Shown here in pieces: positions 54,590-64,000 of a stretch of 64,000 bases of DNA. The notes beneath the pieces were generated by a model. That model had not been told where the DNA came from. It saw nothing but the letters and a program-made list of their open reading frames with translations, and searched no databases. Source of the DNA: Tillandsia leiboldiana (taxonomy: Eukaryota > Streptophyta > Magnoliopsida > Poales > Bromeliaceae). How positions within the stretch are numbered: position 1 is the first letter of the stretch; every line of letters starts with the position of its first letter. The translations under genes and the position numbers were made by a program. The DNA is taken from positions 14,150,584-14,214,583 of the forward strand of contig CM055077.1 of NCBI GenBank assembly GCA_029204045.2. Reading direction: 5' to 3'.

Positions 54590-57423
54590 GATTAGAGTGG
54601 TATCAGAGCCTAGGTTGTAGGTCATCGAGGACTTAGAAACCCTAGGCTGGTGGATGGACATTTGGATGACTACGGGAGAGTCGTGACTTTTAGCGAGAGT
54701 CCTGATCGAGTTTTGTACCTCTCCCAAGAGACGGGATGAGTGATTGGCATGTTTATGCTCCTAAGCGATTATGTTGGCTGCAGACAACATAATGTTGTGG
54801 AATTGGTAACATGCCTTAGACTTTCGCTGGATTGGGTCATATGATTGTTGTGTCCTGATGTTTGTTATTGTGCAGTGGACCTACGATGCTTTTGAGACGT
54901 CGTGCAGTGAGGAATGCGCATTCCGCATCTGATGAGTAACCCGAGCAGCGGGAGGCAGAGCGAGACCCAGGAGTTATGGGTCCAGATGGCACAGATGTCG
55001 GAGGCTGTCTGATGCCAGGAAGAAGCCATGGAACATTTGATGCGCTTGTTGGAGCAGAGAGCATAGCTAGTTGCAGTACCGCTTGAGTGTCCTCCAGTAC
55101 TTTCTTCCTATGCAGGGGTATCTTCAGTTGTACCAGTGGCGCCGATGGAGCGAGCAGCCCCCTCCGTGCCGACGAGCAGTGCCGAGGCACCGAGGCAGGG
55201 TGGATAGTGGATAGTAGCTGAGCTTCGGGACGTCATTGATCGATGGAGCCAGTCCAGGCAGTTGAACCATCCCGATTCACAGGTTTGAGTTGGAGCCTTT
55301 GTAGGCAGAATTGGGGTTGGTGGTGATGGAGAGACTATCTGAGAGCCTTCATGTGCTAGGGAGTTTATGCAGTTGTTGAACTGCACGCTCCAGGTTTCGA
55401 GGGATGAGACGCATAGGATATGTTTGACGGGGAATGGTTTGTGCCAGGATACCTTTCAGTGTAGTTGGTCCCTCCGTCTTGGATTATTGACGCTTCGATG
55501 GGTAGGCTTTGTGTGTGGAGCGTGGCGTTGCAGTCCCTTTGGATAGGGATCTGCCGCCAGAGGCGAGTGCTGGATATCGGCGCTTGGCGTCGGGTGATGG
55601 AGGACAGACCGACCGGTAGCGGCATTTATGATCTCTTTACCTGGATAGCGAATTTTCGAGATGCCAGAGATCGGGTGGACCCCGACGGCAGCATCAGCAT
55701 CTATTTCAGAGTAGCGCAGCGGTAGCGTGGTTTTGTTATCTGCGGAGGACTTTGACCTTCTGCGGGGCAGACGAGAGGAGATTTGGTTGTTGAGGTCGTT
55801 AGAGCACACTGGTTGTAGCGACAGTGTGAGAGGTGCTTACGGCGGCACCGGGACCCAAAGATATCTCTGTTGCCACGAGATTCCGGGTGTGATTCCACCT
55901 GAGCTGTTGTTAATGCCGCCGATTCGGGAGATAGAGTTTAAGTTTGGCGTGGTTCGGGGAACCGCGCCACCCTCGACAGCACCTCATTGGATATTGCCAG
56001 TAGAGCTGTGAGAGCTGATGGCGCAGTTGCAGGATCTGATGGATCGAGGGGTCTGTTTGACCTAGTGCCACGCCGTTGATATACGGTGGTGATGCCACAT
56101 CGTTGATACACGACTGTGAGGGCCCTTTTATGGTTCGTGTGTAGACAGGTCCGAGTATTATTCTGGACCTTTTGATGGAGTCATACTCCGGCAGTTATTG
56201 TTTGGTGCGGGTACCTACTTGGAATCTGACAGCCGAGGACCTTGCCTTGATGGCGTTCAGGACACGGTAGGGCATCTTGAGCTCTTAGTGAGGCCAATTG
56301 GATTGATTAACGCCCTGCCACTCTTTGGGTTTGAGGAATTGTGCTCCAGCTGTACTTGATCGCATTGGTAATAAGATCCTCCAGGGATATTATGATCTAC
56401 TCCCAGAGCGACTTGGAGCATGAGGAGCACTGGTGGATGTGATAGTATGCTGTGTGGATGAAGCTGTATGCCAGGTTATTGGGATACAAGTTTTAGCTTT
56501 AGAAGCTTACCTTCTTGGGTCACATTGTGTTAGCCATAGGAGCGGCGGTGGATTTCCAGCCAATGTGGATGCTATTTGAGTTGGCTGAGATCAACATTTA
56601 TTGTTGAGGTGAGGAGCTTGTTGGATTTCGCAGTGCCAGGAGAGCATGGCGAATGGATGATGAGACTGGTACTAGCGCCGATTGCAGCTTTGCCAGAGAT
56701 GGGGGATGGACCTTTGTGTTAGTGGTGCCTCCCATAGTGGCTGTGGAGTTACCATTGGGTTATTCTTGTGTATTCAGTATCACCGCGACAGGGCCACTGT
56801 GGTGGCGGATACCTGGAGCCGGATAGCTTTTCGGGGTTGAGTTTAGTGGTTCCTCAGTTGGCGCTGGGTGGGACCGTTGAGGAACAGGGCTCGAGGTTGT
56901 GTCCCTGAGGGTCCCTTTTGACGGTAGACTGCGGTGAAGCAGTCCATGCGGATGGTCAGGATCCGAGAGTGATTGAGCGAGGACCCTAGCCGATTAGGGC
57001 TTCTTTTCTTTGGATGACCGTATAGGTATGTTTCGGATCGCCTGGTTGAGCTGGCACTAGGGAGCGGTTTTGGTGCGTGCTACATTGGTTGTTCTCTCTT
57101 TTCCCCCAGCCTTTTCTTCCACGTCTCAGCTCGGGAGTGTCAGGCTTGTGGATTCCTCGCCCGTGATGGACTCGTTTCCTCTGAGATCTGCGAGTACTTG
57201 TGGTACGATGGACGCCCGTTGCGAATTCTGGCTCGTGAGATGAGAGAATTACGCAATTTGGGCCATGCCGTACCGGTTGTTGTTGTTGTTGTGGAGTAAT
57301 CACGGGGAGAGACAGGTGACTCGAGAGCTGGAGACGGCAGTGTTATGTACCTACCCTTGTTTCTGTGGCACCTTTTGGGTTGAGCTAGTTTCGAGGACGA
57401 AACTTTCTTTTAGTGGGGGAGGA
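54590..57423 (+). pseudogene. Decayed interior of gypsy C (gag and pol relics)
   Basis: Primer site TGGTATCAGAGC at 54598-54609. A gag start remnant (LLRRRAVRNAHSASDE, then stop) begins at 54885. Around 55870-56060 the protein trace REIEFKFGVVRGTAP, followed by a degenerate LMAQLQDLMD and RGV stretch, matches the RT N-terminal block of gypsy B. Around 57190-57330 the trace RELRNLGH and LLWSNHGERQVTRELE matches the chromodomain-like tail. The polypurine tract AGTGGGGGAGGA is at 57412-57423. No intact domain remains, and many stops and shifts are spread throughout. Confidence 0.8.
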
Positions 57424-60400
57424 TGTGGTGACCCAGATCTCTGCAGGGCTTCTACAGTGCGATTAGCAGCTTCTGGAGGCCTATGTGGCATGTCGGCGGT
57501 GTTTCTGCACCCATTTGGACTCAAGTGATGGACTTCGGGTGTATAATGGATCACGTGAGTGATCGGAGGACCCCGTCGGATGTTTAGAAGTGGTTTCGCG
57601 CGAAATGGTTATTAAAATTGGACTCAGCGCGAAATTTGAGTAAAGAACACTTCTCCGGGAATTTTCGGCAAATTTTAGAAGAGGAATTTGGCAAATCGGA
57701 CTTCGGATTTGGATTCAGCGCGCGAAAACGGTCAAGATGGACTATTTACTTGTATTTTTCGGAGCCCGGATGACCCGGCACGGATTTCGAGGTATTTGGT
57801 ACTGTTCCGGCCGCCGGAGGGGCGCCGGCGGCGGCGGCGGGCGGCGGAGCGCGGCGGCTGGCGGCGGCGGAGGCGCGCGGTCCACCGCGGAGGCGTGCAC
57901 CCGGGCGGAGGACGCGTGGCGCCTTCAGGTTGGCCGGCGCAGTGGGCGCGGTCCACGGAAGAGGCGCGGGTGCACGGTGGACCAGGTGGCGACACGTGGC
58001 GGCTGGTTGTTGGCGGGTCCTGGTGCGCGCGGTCCACGCAGCGGCAGGGTCTGCCTCGGGATGCGTGCCCGGCACGGGGCCGCGGGCGGCGCGGCCGCGC
58101 ACGTGGGCGCACGTGGGCGCGGCGTGGGCGCGGTCGGAGGCGTCGTGGGGGCGCCACGTGGCGCCCCGTGGTTGGTCGGGCGCACCGGTGCACGACCTCT
58201 GGTCGCGACACGTGGCGTCCCGTGGTTCGTCGCGGTGCGTGCGCCGGGTGCGGGGAGCAGGAATGGGACGCGTGGCGGGCCTAGGGGATTTCGGGCGTGA
58301 ACAGTAACGGGCCCGGCCCGTTACTGTAGCAGCCCGGAATGCCAAGCGCCCGAAACTTTGGGCCAAAAGTCCAAAATTCGGATTTTTTCGGGCTGGGCCT
58401 ATAAATAGCTGTCTTGTGGGGGAGTTTTGCCCCCTTTCCCGAGCTCCCCTGCCCATGGCCCCTTTAGCAAAGTTGGAGATCTTCATCTTGCGCATCTTCT
58501 GGCAGAGGCCCGGATTTTTTGGAAGCTGCGGCGTCGACGACTTCGGCATCGGAGCGCAGTGTGGCGATTTTTCATCGGAGGCCCGTTATCGTCGCAGTTT
58601 GATCTGAGAGGTCTACAGAGCTACTCTGTCAGTATTTTTGGACGATTTCTGCGGCGTTGGAATCACGAGAGGTACGTCTTCGACTTTCGTGTTGATCATC
58701 TTGCTGGATTCAGAGTTTATGACACGGTTTTCGAGGCATTTCTAAGCCGCTGTTTTCTGGTGGAGTTTTTGGACAGGGGCCCCTTGCCGGAATTTTATCT
58801 CCGCACCCGAGTATCGGATTGAGACGAGCCTATACACTTTTTGGATCTACTCGTCGCAAGGATTATCATTGTATTTTTCCGGGATTTTTCTGAGGTTTGC
58901 CCGAAGGTATACTATTCCCCTTTTATCTGTGTTTGAGTTTACAGTTGTGTGGTTGTGAGTGTTTGCGCACCTGTATTGTGGAATTTGTAACTTGGCCTAA
59001 GGGGCTCCAAATTGGGCGTACAGGTACCCGTTTCGAAGGTATCGACGCGAGGATCGCAGCAGTATTTTTATTGGAATTTTTGGAGTTCGTTTTACAGGTG
59101 AAAATTTCGCATTTAGGGGACTGTTCCCAGCAGATTTGTGATGCTTGGATTTTATGGAATTAAGTGTATCTTTGGGTTGTGTTTTTGTACCCAGGAGGTA
59201 TTGATCACTGTTCCTGTATCGTTGGATTGGTGGGTGTGCAGAGATATCTATTTCTGGACTGTCTCAGCTGTGCGACTCCGGACTGTTAGCATTTTCAGGT
59301 GGGTGGCCTTGTCTTCATGACCTATGGACTGTGCATTAATTCTATCTGTGTAGGGACTTGCATGTTATAGATGTGTTCTATATAGCATGCTAGATTATAG
59401 GAATTGATGTTCCTAATGCTGTTAGATGATCATGTGTTTATTTTCCTTCCCTACAAGCTGTTGATTATGGTTATCTTGGAACTTGACCTAGCACCCCGTC
59501 ATATGTTGCATGTGTAACCAGACTAGTAGAAAACCCTCACTTGGGCTAGGGTTATTTCTGCTTTAGACATCCACACTTCTACTTTCCTGGACATAGTGTC
59601 CTTCCTCGCCCGGGTAGTGGGCCGAGTGGTCAGGTGTTATCTTTTAGTGTGGGATGCATGTTACACTCGTGCTTGGGAGCAGAGTGGCGTCTGGTAGATG
59701 TAGTTGGTTGTTCATCTGTAGCGGGAGCCGTTTGGGTAGACGGCGGTCCCGAGATGTTTTATTTTTCTTGTTTTATCTGTCGCCGCTGTGATAGTGGCAG
59801 CGGTAGATCAGTGTTAGCAGGACCTTAAACCCAGAACCTTTTTGGACACACACATGATTTTTGTCAACCAAATATTTTCTTCCAAGCATCGTAGGGTCGC
59901 CTGAGTCTGTTCCTGTTTGATTGGACGAAGGCATTAGCCCTTCGAGGCTTAGATATAAAACTTGGTTTCAACTGTTTTCCTAAGCAGAACTAAAAATCAT
60001 TAAATATGGATTTCTTACAGATCAGATGGCTTCAGTAAGAAATGTCACAGTTTTTCCTATAAATTAACCACCGAGATGATTCGAGTGGTCTGGGTTCTAA
60101 GGTCTGCCTTTTCTTGGGACGAGAACAACGAGAGGCTATGCCTAGAGCCTGTTCTTGTTTGATTTGGGTTGTAGGTTCTAGTCTTTCGGTGTTCCCGGAC
60201 CCTTCATTGGGTCAGTGGTTGAGATGTTCGGCCTGTTTGGCCTGTTGAGTCAGCTGTTCGCAGTGGATGCGATGTCGGCCTGTTGAGGCAGTTGTTCGCA
60301 GTAGATGCGACGTTTGGCCTGTTTGGCCTGTTGAGACAGTTTCTCGCAGTGGATGCGACTTGGTGCCATGAGTTGGCAGAGTGTGATCTAGAGGTTGTTT

Positions 60401-61606
60401 CTCTGATTTAGTGGTGGAGGTGGTTCTCCCACTTAGCCTTGAGGATCTTGGGGTTCTGGCAGATCGAGTCGTGGAGGTTTCCCGACTCAGCCATGGTCGT
60501 GCATTTTTCAGATTGAGTCGTTGAGGGTTCTCCGACATAGCTGTGGGAGTGTGTTGGGCTATTCCTGTTCGTGTCGAGGTTCTTTTTCCGACCGAGTTGC
60601 GCTTTGAGCTTGGAGTTACCGATCTGTTTGATCGTGGATCATAGCCTGCATGAGCCACATTTGGCTTGACAGAGATACTTTACAGAGATACTTGAGATGG
60701 GTTACTTTTTACTCGAGCGGGTCGCTCCCCTCGAGTGCCACTCCGGAGTAGGCGAGACCGGGTGTTGTACCGGCGTGAGATTGAGCTTTTCTATCGCGAC
60801 TTGTCGTTGCATTTGTCCCTCTGGCTGTGCTGGTGTTGGCAGTCATGGACGTCCTACGTAAGTCCGCTCCTCCGGGACGTAACGGCAGTAGGTTGGCAGT
60901 CATGGACGTCCTACGTAAGTCCGCTCCTCCGGGACGTAACGGCAGTAGGTTGGCGCAGGCTTGACTGGACCTGATGAGGCAGTCAGTTCAGATTGGGTGA
61001 TCAGAGATGAGAGTTAGTTGTGGCATCATGTTCCTTCTGTTCCACTTCTTGAGCATCTAGATAGAGGCATAGTAGCTGTAGAGTTTACTTTTCCCCAGCT
61101 TTCCTTACAGCACTGTATTTGTTACTTTATGCCTCTAGTAGACTTAGTGGGCAGACCGTTGGGCTTGTTGGCGGCACCCACTGAGAACTACTTGGGACGT
61201 AGTTCCCACACCCGTCGTGGTGTATTTTCCCACAGGGACTTCTACTCCTGTTCCTGCTGCTCCTGTTGCTGCTTCTTCAGATCGAGGTGAGGGAGTCGCG
61301 AGCTAGATCCCTACCAGTCGTCGTCCAGAAAGTAGATGTACCCTTATCATTTTGAGAGTTTCTTGTTGAGAGACCTTGTTGTGAGGTATAGAGTTGTACT
61401 TTTCTTTCAGAGTTGAGTGACTTGTACTTTGGTGAGGACTTTGTATTAATTTATTTTATTTCCAGCAGGTTATTTTCAGCTCTGATATCTGGATAGTTTA
61501 GTATCTATCTTTTGCAGGTTTGGCGCTTCGTCTATACGGGGTTCACCGTATGGGCGGCGGATCTGTTGGCGAGCCCGGGTCGCAGTTTCGACGCCGGGGC
61601 GTGACA
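57424..61606 (+). repeat. 3' LTR of gypsy C
   Basis: 4183 bp, near-identical to 50408-54589, with the same ordered elements. Confidence 0.95.
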
Positions 61607-61611
61607 ATAGG

Positions 61612-61665
61612 TGTTCTCAACTGTAGATTCAGTCGGAAAACTGTACGGGGTTTACGGTCTCCACA
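61612..61665 (-). repeat. 5' LTR of gypsy B, part 2
   Basis: Last 54 bases of the right B LTR, matching 42687-42740 exactly, after gypsy C and its target duplication. Confidence 0.92.
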
Positions 61666-63022
61666 ATATGTCCCGGCGACTAGCCGTGGGATAGAGTAGA
61701 CTTCCAATCATGCTGCGATAAAGCTTCTCGTCTACACTTTCACTGAGAGATTCACTTCCTAATCCCTTGTTGCTAGTTCCCATTGGAGTCGGAAAGTCTT
61801 TAGAATTTTCTAATCCGAATTTCTTGACCAACTCCTTTGCATACTTGGATTGGCACAGATAATTGCCTTCTTCACTTTTTTTGACTTGCAATCCAAGAAA
61901 ATATGTTAGCTCGCCCATCATGGACATCTCAAATTCGCTTTCCATTGTCTCGGCGAATTTTGAAGCATCATTATTCCTTGTTGCACCGAATACAATGTCA
62001 TCGACATAGATTTGTGCCATAATGAAGTTATCTTGAAAGTGCTTCACAAAGAGTGTCCGATCCGCTCCCCCTCGAGTATAGCCCTTTTCCAAAATGTGCT
62101 TTGTCAACCTTTCGTACCATGCTCGCGGTGCTTGTTTTAGACCGTAAAGAGCCTTTTTTCAGTCGAAACACATGGTTAGGTAGTTTATGGCCAATGAAAC
62201 CTTTAGGTTGAGCCACAGAAACTTCCTCATTTAGAAAACCATTTAAAAAGGCGCTCGTAACGTCCATTTGAAAAAGTTTAATTTTGAAATGACAAGCAAT
62301 TGCGAAAAGGATATGAATTGACTCGAGACGAGCTACCGGGGCGAACGTCTCATCAAAGTCTATACCTTCAACTTGTGAATAGCCCTGAGCAACTAGTCGT
62401 ACTTTGTTCCGAATGACGGTACCATCCTCGTTTTTCTTGTTCTTGAAAATCCACTTTGTACCGATGATGTGTTGTTGCTTCGGGGACTTCGTTAGTTCCC
62501 AGACTTTGTTCCTTTTGAATTGATGGAGCTCTTCTTGCATTGCTTCAATCCAATAATCATCTTGAAGAGCTTCATCAACGTTCTTTGGTTCCAACATGGA
62601 GACGTAACACGCAACTCCACAAACCAATTGTCTCCGAGTCCTGACTCCTTCTTGTGGATCTCCAATGATATTTGACTTTGGATGGTCCTTGGAGATACGT
62701 AGCGTTTGAGGTAACGGAGTGCTCGGAGGTATGTGTGATGATTCCTGCACATCAGATAAACTAGAAGAACCATTAGATGCATCAACATTATCGGAAGAAT
62801 TATTATGAGAAGATGCATTATCATTTATAGGAGATTCATCATCAATAGAGATATCAGGAGTAGATTTATCAGATGAAAAATGAAAAGCTTCATCTACTTT
62901 AATATTAAAAGATTCTACCATCGTTTTAGATTCGAGATTAAAAACCCGATATGCTCTACTGTTTGTAGAATAACCCATGAAAATTCCTTCGTCACTTCGA
63001 GAATCGAATTTTCCAAGATTTT
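61666..63022 (-). pseudogene. pol: copia2 pol fragment: integrase tail and reverse transcriptase
   Basis: Minus-strand copia pol, close to copia1 over 27890-29200. Reading from 63022 down: GYSTNSRAYRVFN, an acidic Ser/Asn linker, ALQDDYWIEAMQEEL, GTKWIFKNKKNEDG, the RT block MDVTSAFLNG (Thr where copia1 has Lys), then a frame slip at an A run near 62155, and YVDDIVFGATRN in the other frame. It ends at TASRRDI, where gypsy B cut in. The 5' part is lost in the 10-N gap. It is most simply the same element as the LTR at 36630-37975, with gypsy B, copia3 and a gap in between. Confidence 0.85.
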
Positions 63023-63032
63023 NNNNNNNNNN
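63023..63032. other. Assembly gap of 10 N
   Basis: Ten N between copia2 pol and a sequence belonging to the gypsy C 3' LTR; the two sides are not neighbours in any element structure. Confidence 0.98.
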
Positions 63033-64000
63033 TCCTACGTAAGTCCGCTCCTCCGGGACGTAACGGCAGTAGGTTGGCAGTCATGGACGTCCTACGTAAG
63101 TCCGCTCCTCCGGGACGTAACGGCAGTAGGTTGGCGCAGGCTTGACTGGACCTGATGAGGCAGTCAGTTCAGATTGGGTGATCAGAGATGAGAGTTAGTT
63201 GTGGCATCATGTTCCTTCTGTTCCACTTCTTGAGCATCTAGATAGAGGCATAGTAGCTGTAGAGTTTACTTTTCCCCAGCTTTCCTTACAGCACTGTATT
63301 TGTTACTTTATGCCTCTAGTAGACTTAGTGGGCAGACCGTTGGGCTTGTTGGCGGCACCCACTGAGAACTACTTGGGACGTAGTTCCCACACCCGTCGTG
63401 GTGTATTTTCCCACAGGGACTTCTACTCCTGTTCCTGCTGCTCCTGTTGCTGCTTCTTCAGATCGAGGTGAGGGAGTCGCGAGCTAGATCCCTACCAGTC
63501 GTCGTCCAGAAAGTAGATGTACCCTTATCATTTTGAGAGTTTCTTGTTGAGAGACCTTGTTGTGAGGTATAGAGTTGTACTTTTCTTTCAGAGTTGAGTG
63601 ACTTGTACTTTGGTGAGGACTTTGTATTAATTTATTTTATTTCCAGCAGGTTATTTTCAGCTCTGATATCTGGATAGTTTAGTATCTATCTTTTGCAGGT
63701 TTGGCGCTTCGTCTATACGGGGTTCACCGTATGGGCGGCGGATCTGTTGGCGAGCCCGGGTCGCAGTTTCGACGCCGGGGCGTGACAATAGGTGTTCTCA
63801 ACTGTAGATTCAGTCGGAAAACTGTACGGGGTTTACGGTCTCCACAATATGTCCCGGCGACTAGCCGTGGGATAGAGTAGACTTCCAATCATGCTGCGAT
63901 AAAGCTTCTCGTCTACACTTTCACTGAGAGATTCACTTCCTAATCCCTTGTTGCTAGTTCCCATTGGAGTCGGAAAGTCTTTAGAATTTTCTAATCCGAA
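63033..64000. repeat. Exact repeat of 60852-61819 (probable assembly duplication)
   Basis: Constant offset of 2181 bases. The copy runs through the end of the gypsy C 3' LTR, its ATAGG target copy, the last 54 bases of the B LTR and the copia2 RT start, and it carries the variants that set the C 3' LTR apart from its 5' LTR. Two independent nests would not share all junctions, so this is most likely the start of the next contig overlapping the previous one. Confidence 0.9.

Larger units (their letters stand above)
50408..61606 (+). mobile_element. Gypsy element C (Tekay-like, non-autonomous)
   Basis: 11.2 kb. LTRs 50408-54589 (4182 bp) and 57424-61606 (4183 bp), target duplication ATAGG at 50403-50407 and 61607-61611, primer site 54598-54609, polypurine tract 57412-57423. 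By eye the LTRs differ at about 16 substitutions and one indel. The 2.83-kb interior has only decayed gag and pol traces. Near-identical LTRs with a dead interior point to recent movement with proteins from an autonomous relative. It is the innermost and hence youngest insertion of its nest. Confidence 0.95.
39767..61665 (-). mobile_element. Gypsy element B (Tekay-like), split by gypsy C
   Basis: Left (3') LTR 39767-42740, interior 42741-47321, right (5') LTR 47322-50407 plus 61612-61665. It lies in the RT of copia2; the 5 bases after it (ATATG, 61666-61670) are the expected target copy, but the other side is in the gap. The full LTR is 3140 bp. The LTRs align without an indel and differ by eye at about 8 positions in 2.97 kb, so the insertion is very recent. 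Confidence 0.92.

Overview
This window is repeat DNA from a flowering plant nuclear genome. I see no host gene, tRNA, rRNA or bacterial-style feature. Everything readable is LTR retrotransposon: Ty1/copia elements of Sirevirus type (gag with two zinc knuckles, tRNA-Met-type primer site TGGTATCAGAGC, several polypurine tracts, an extra envelope-like gene after pol) and Ty3/gypsy elements of Tekay/Del type (very long 3-4 kb LTRs, C-terminal chromodomain-like tail). The species cannot be named from the sequence.

Layout. 1-2086: 3' part of a gypsy LTR (element F, +). 2087-5453 and 15664-15910: 3' end of a copia element (E, +) with a nonsense-broken envelope-like gene and a 3' LTR that is split by gypsy A (-, 5454-15658, TSD GGGTT). 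15911-16695: promoter/leader piece of a further E-like element. 16696-36629: gypsy D (-), whose right LTR is split by full-length copia1 (+, 23317-34967, TSD AAATC). 36630 onward: copia2 (-), which holds copia3 (+, 38301 to the 100-N gap) and gypsy B (-, 39767-61665). The right LTR of B holds gypsy C (+, 50408-61606, TSD ATAGG). copia2 reverse transcriptase resumes at 61666-63022. After a 10-N gap, 63033-64000 repeats 60852-61819 base for base as far as I can read, most likely an unresolved contig overlap.

How the parts work together. copia1 encodes gag, protease, integrase, RT and RNase H, broken only by one-base slips at homopolymers. Downstream sits an envelope-like gene with its own palindrome array, TATA box, 5' leader intron and signal peptide. 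Gypsy B keeps gag, protease, part of RT, integrase and the chromodomain-like tail, but has lost the end of RT and the start of RNase H. Gypsy A, C and D have huge, nearly intact LTRs around 2.3-2.8 kb of decayed interior, so they look non-autonomous and must have moved with proteins supplied in trans.

The most striking signals are non-coding. (1) The copia LTR leader carries a row of stem-loops with a constant TGGATT loop and stems that differ in sequence yet still pair, in two LTR families. (2) Paired 10-bp palindromes with a CCGG core (GATCCGGATC in one family, GTACCGGTAC in the other) lie upstream of the LTR TATA box and again upstream of the TATA box of the envelope-like gene.
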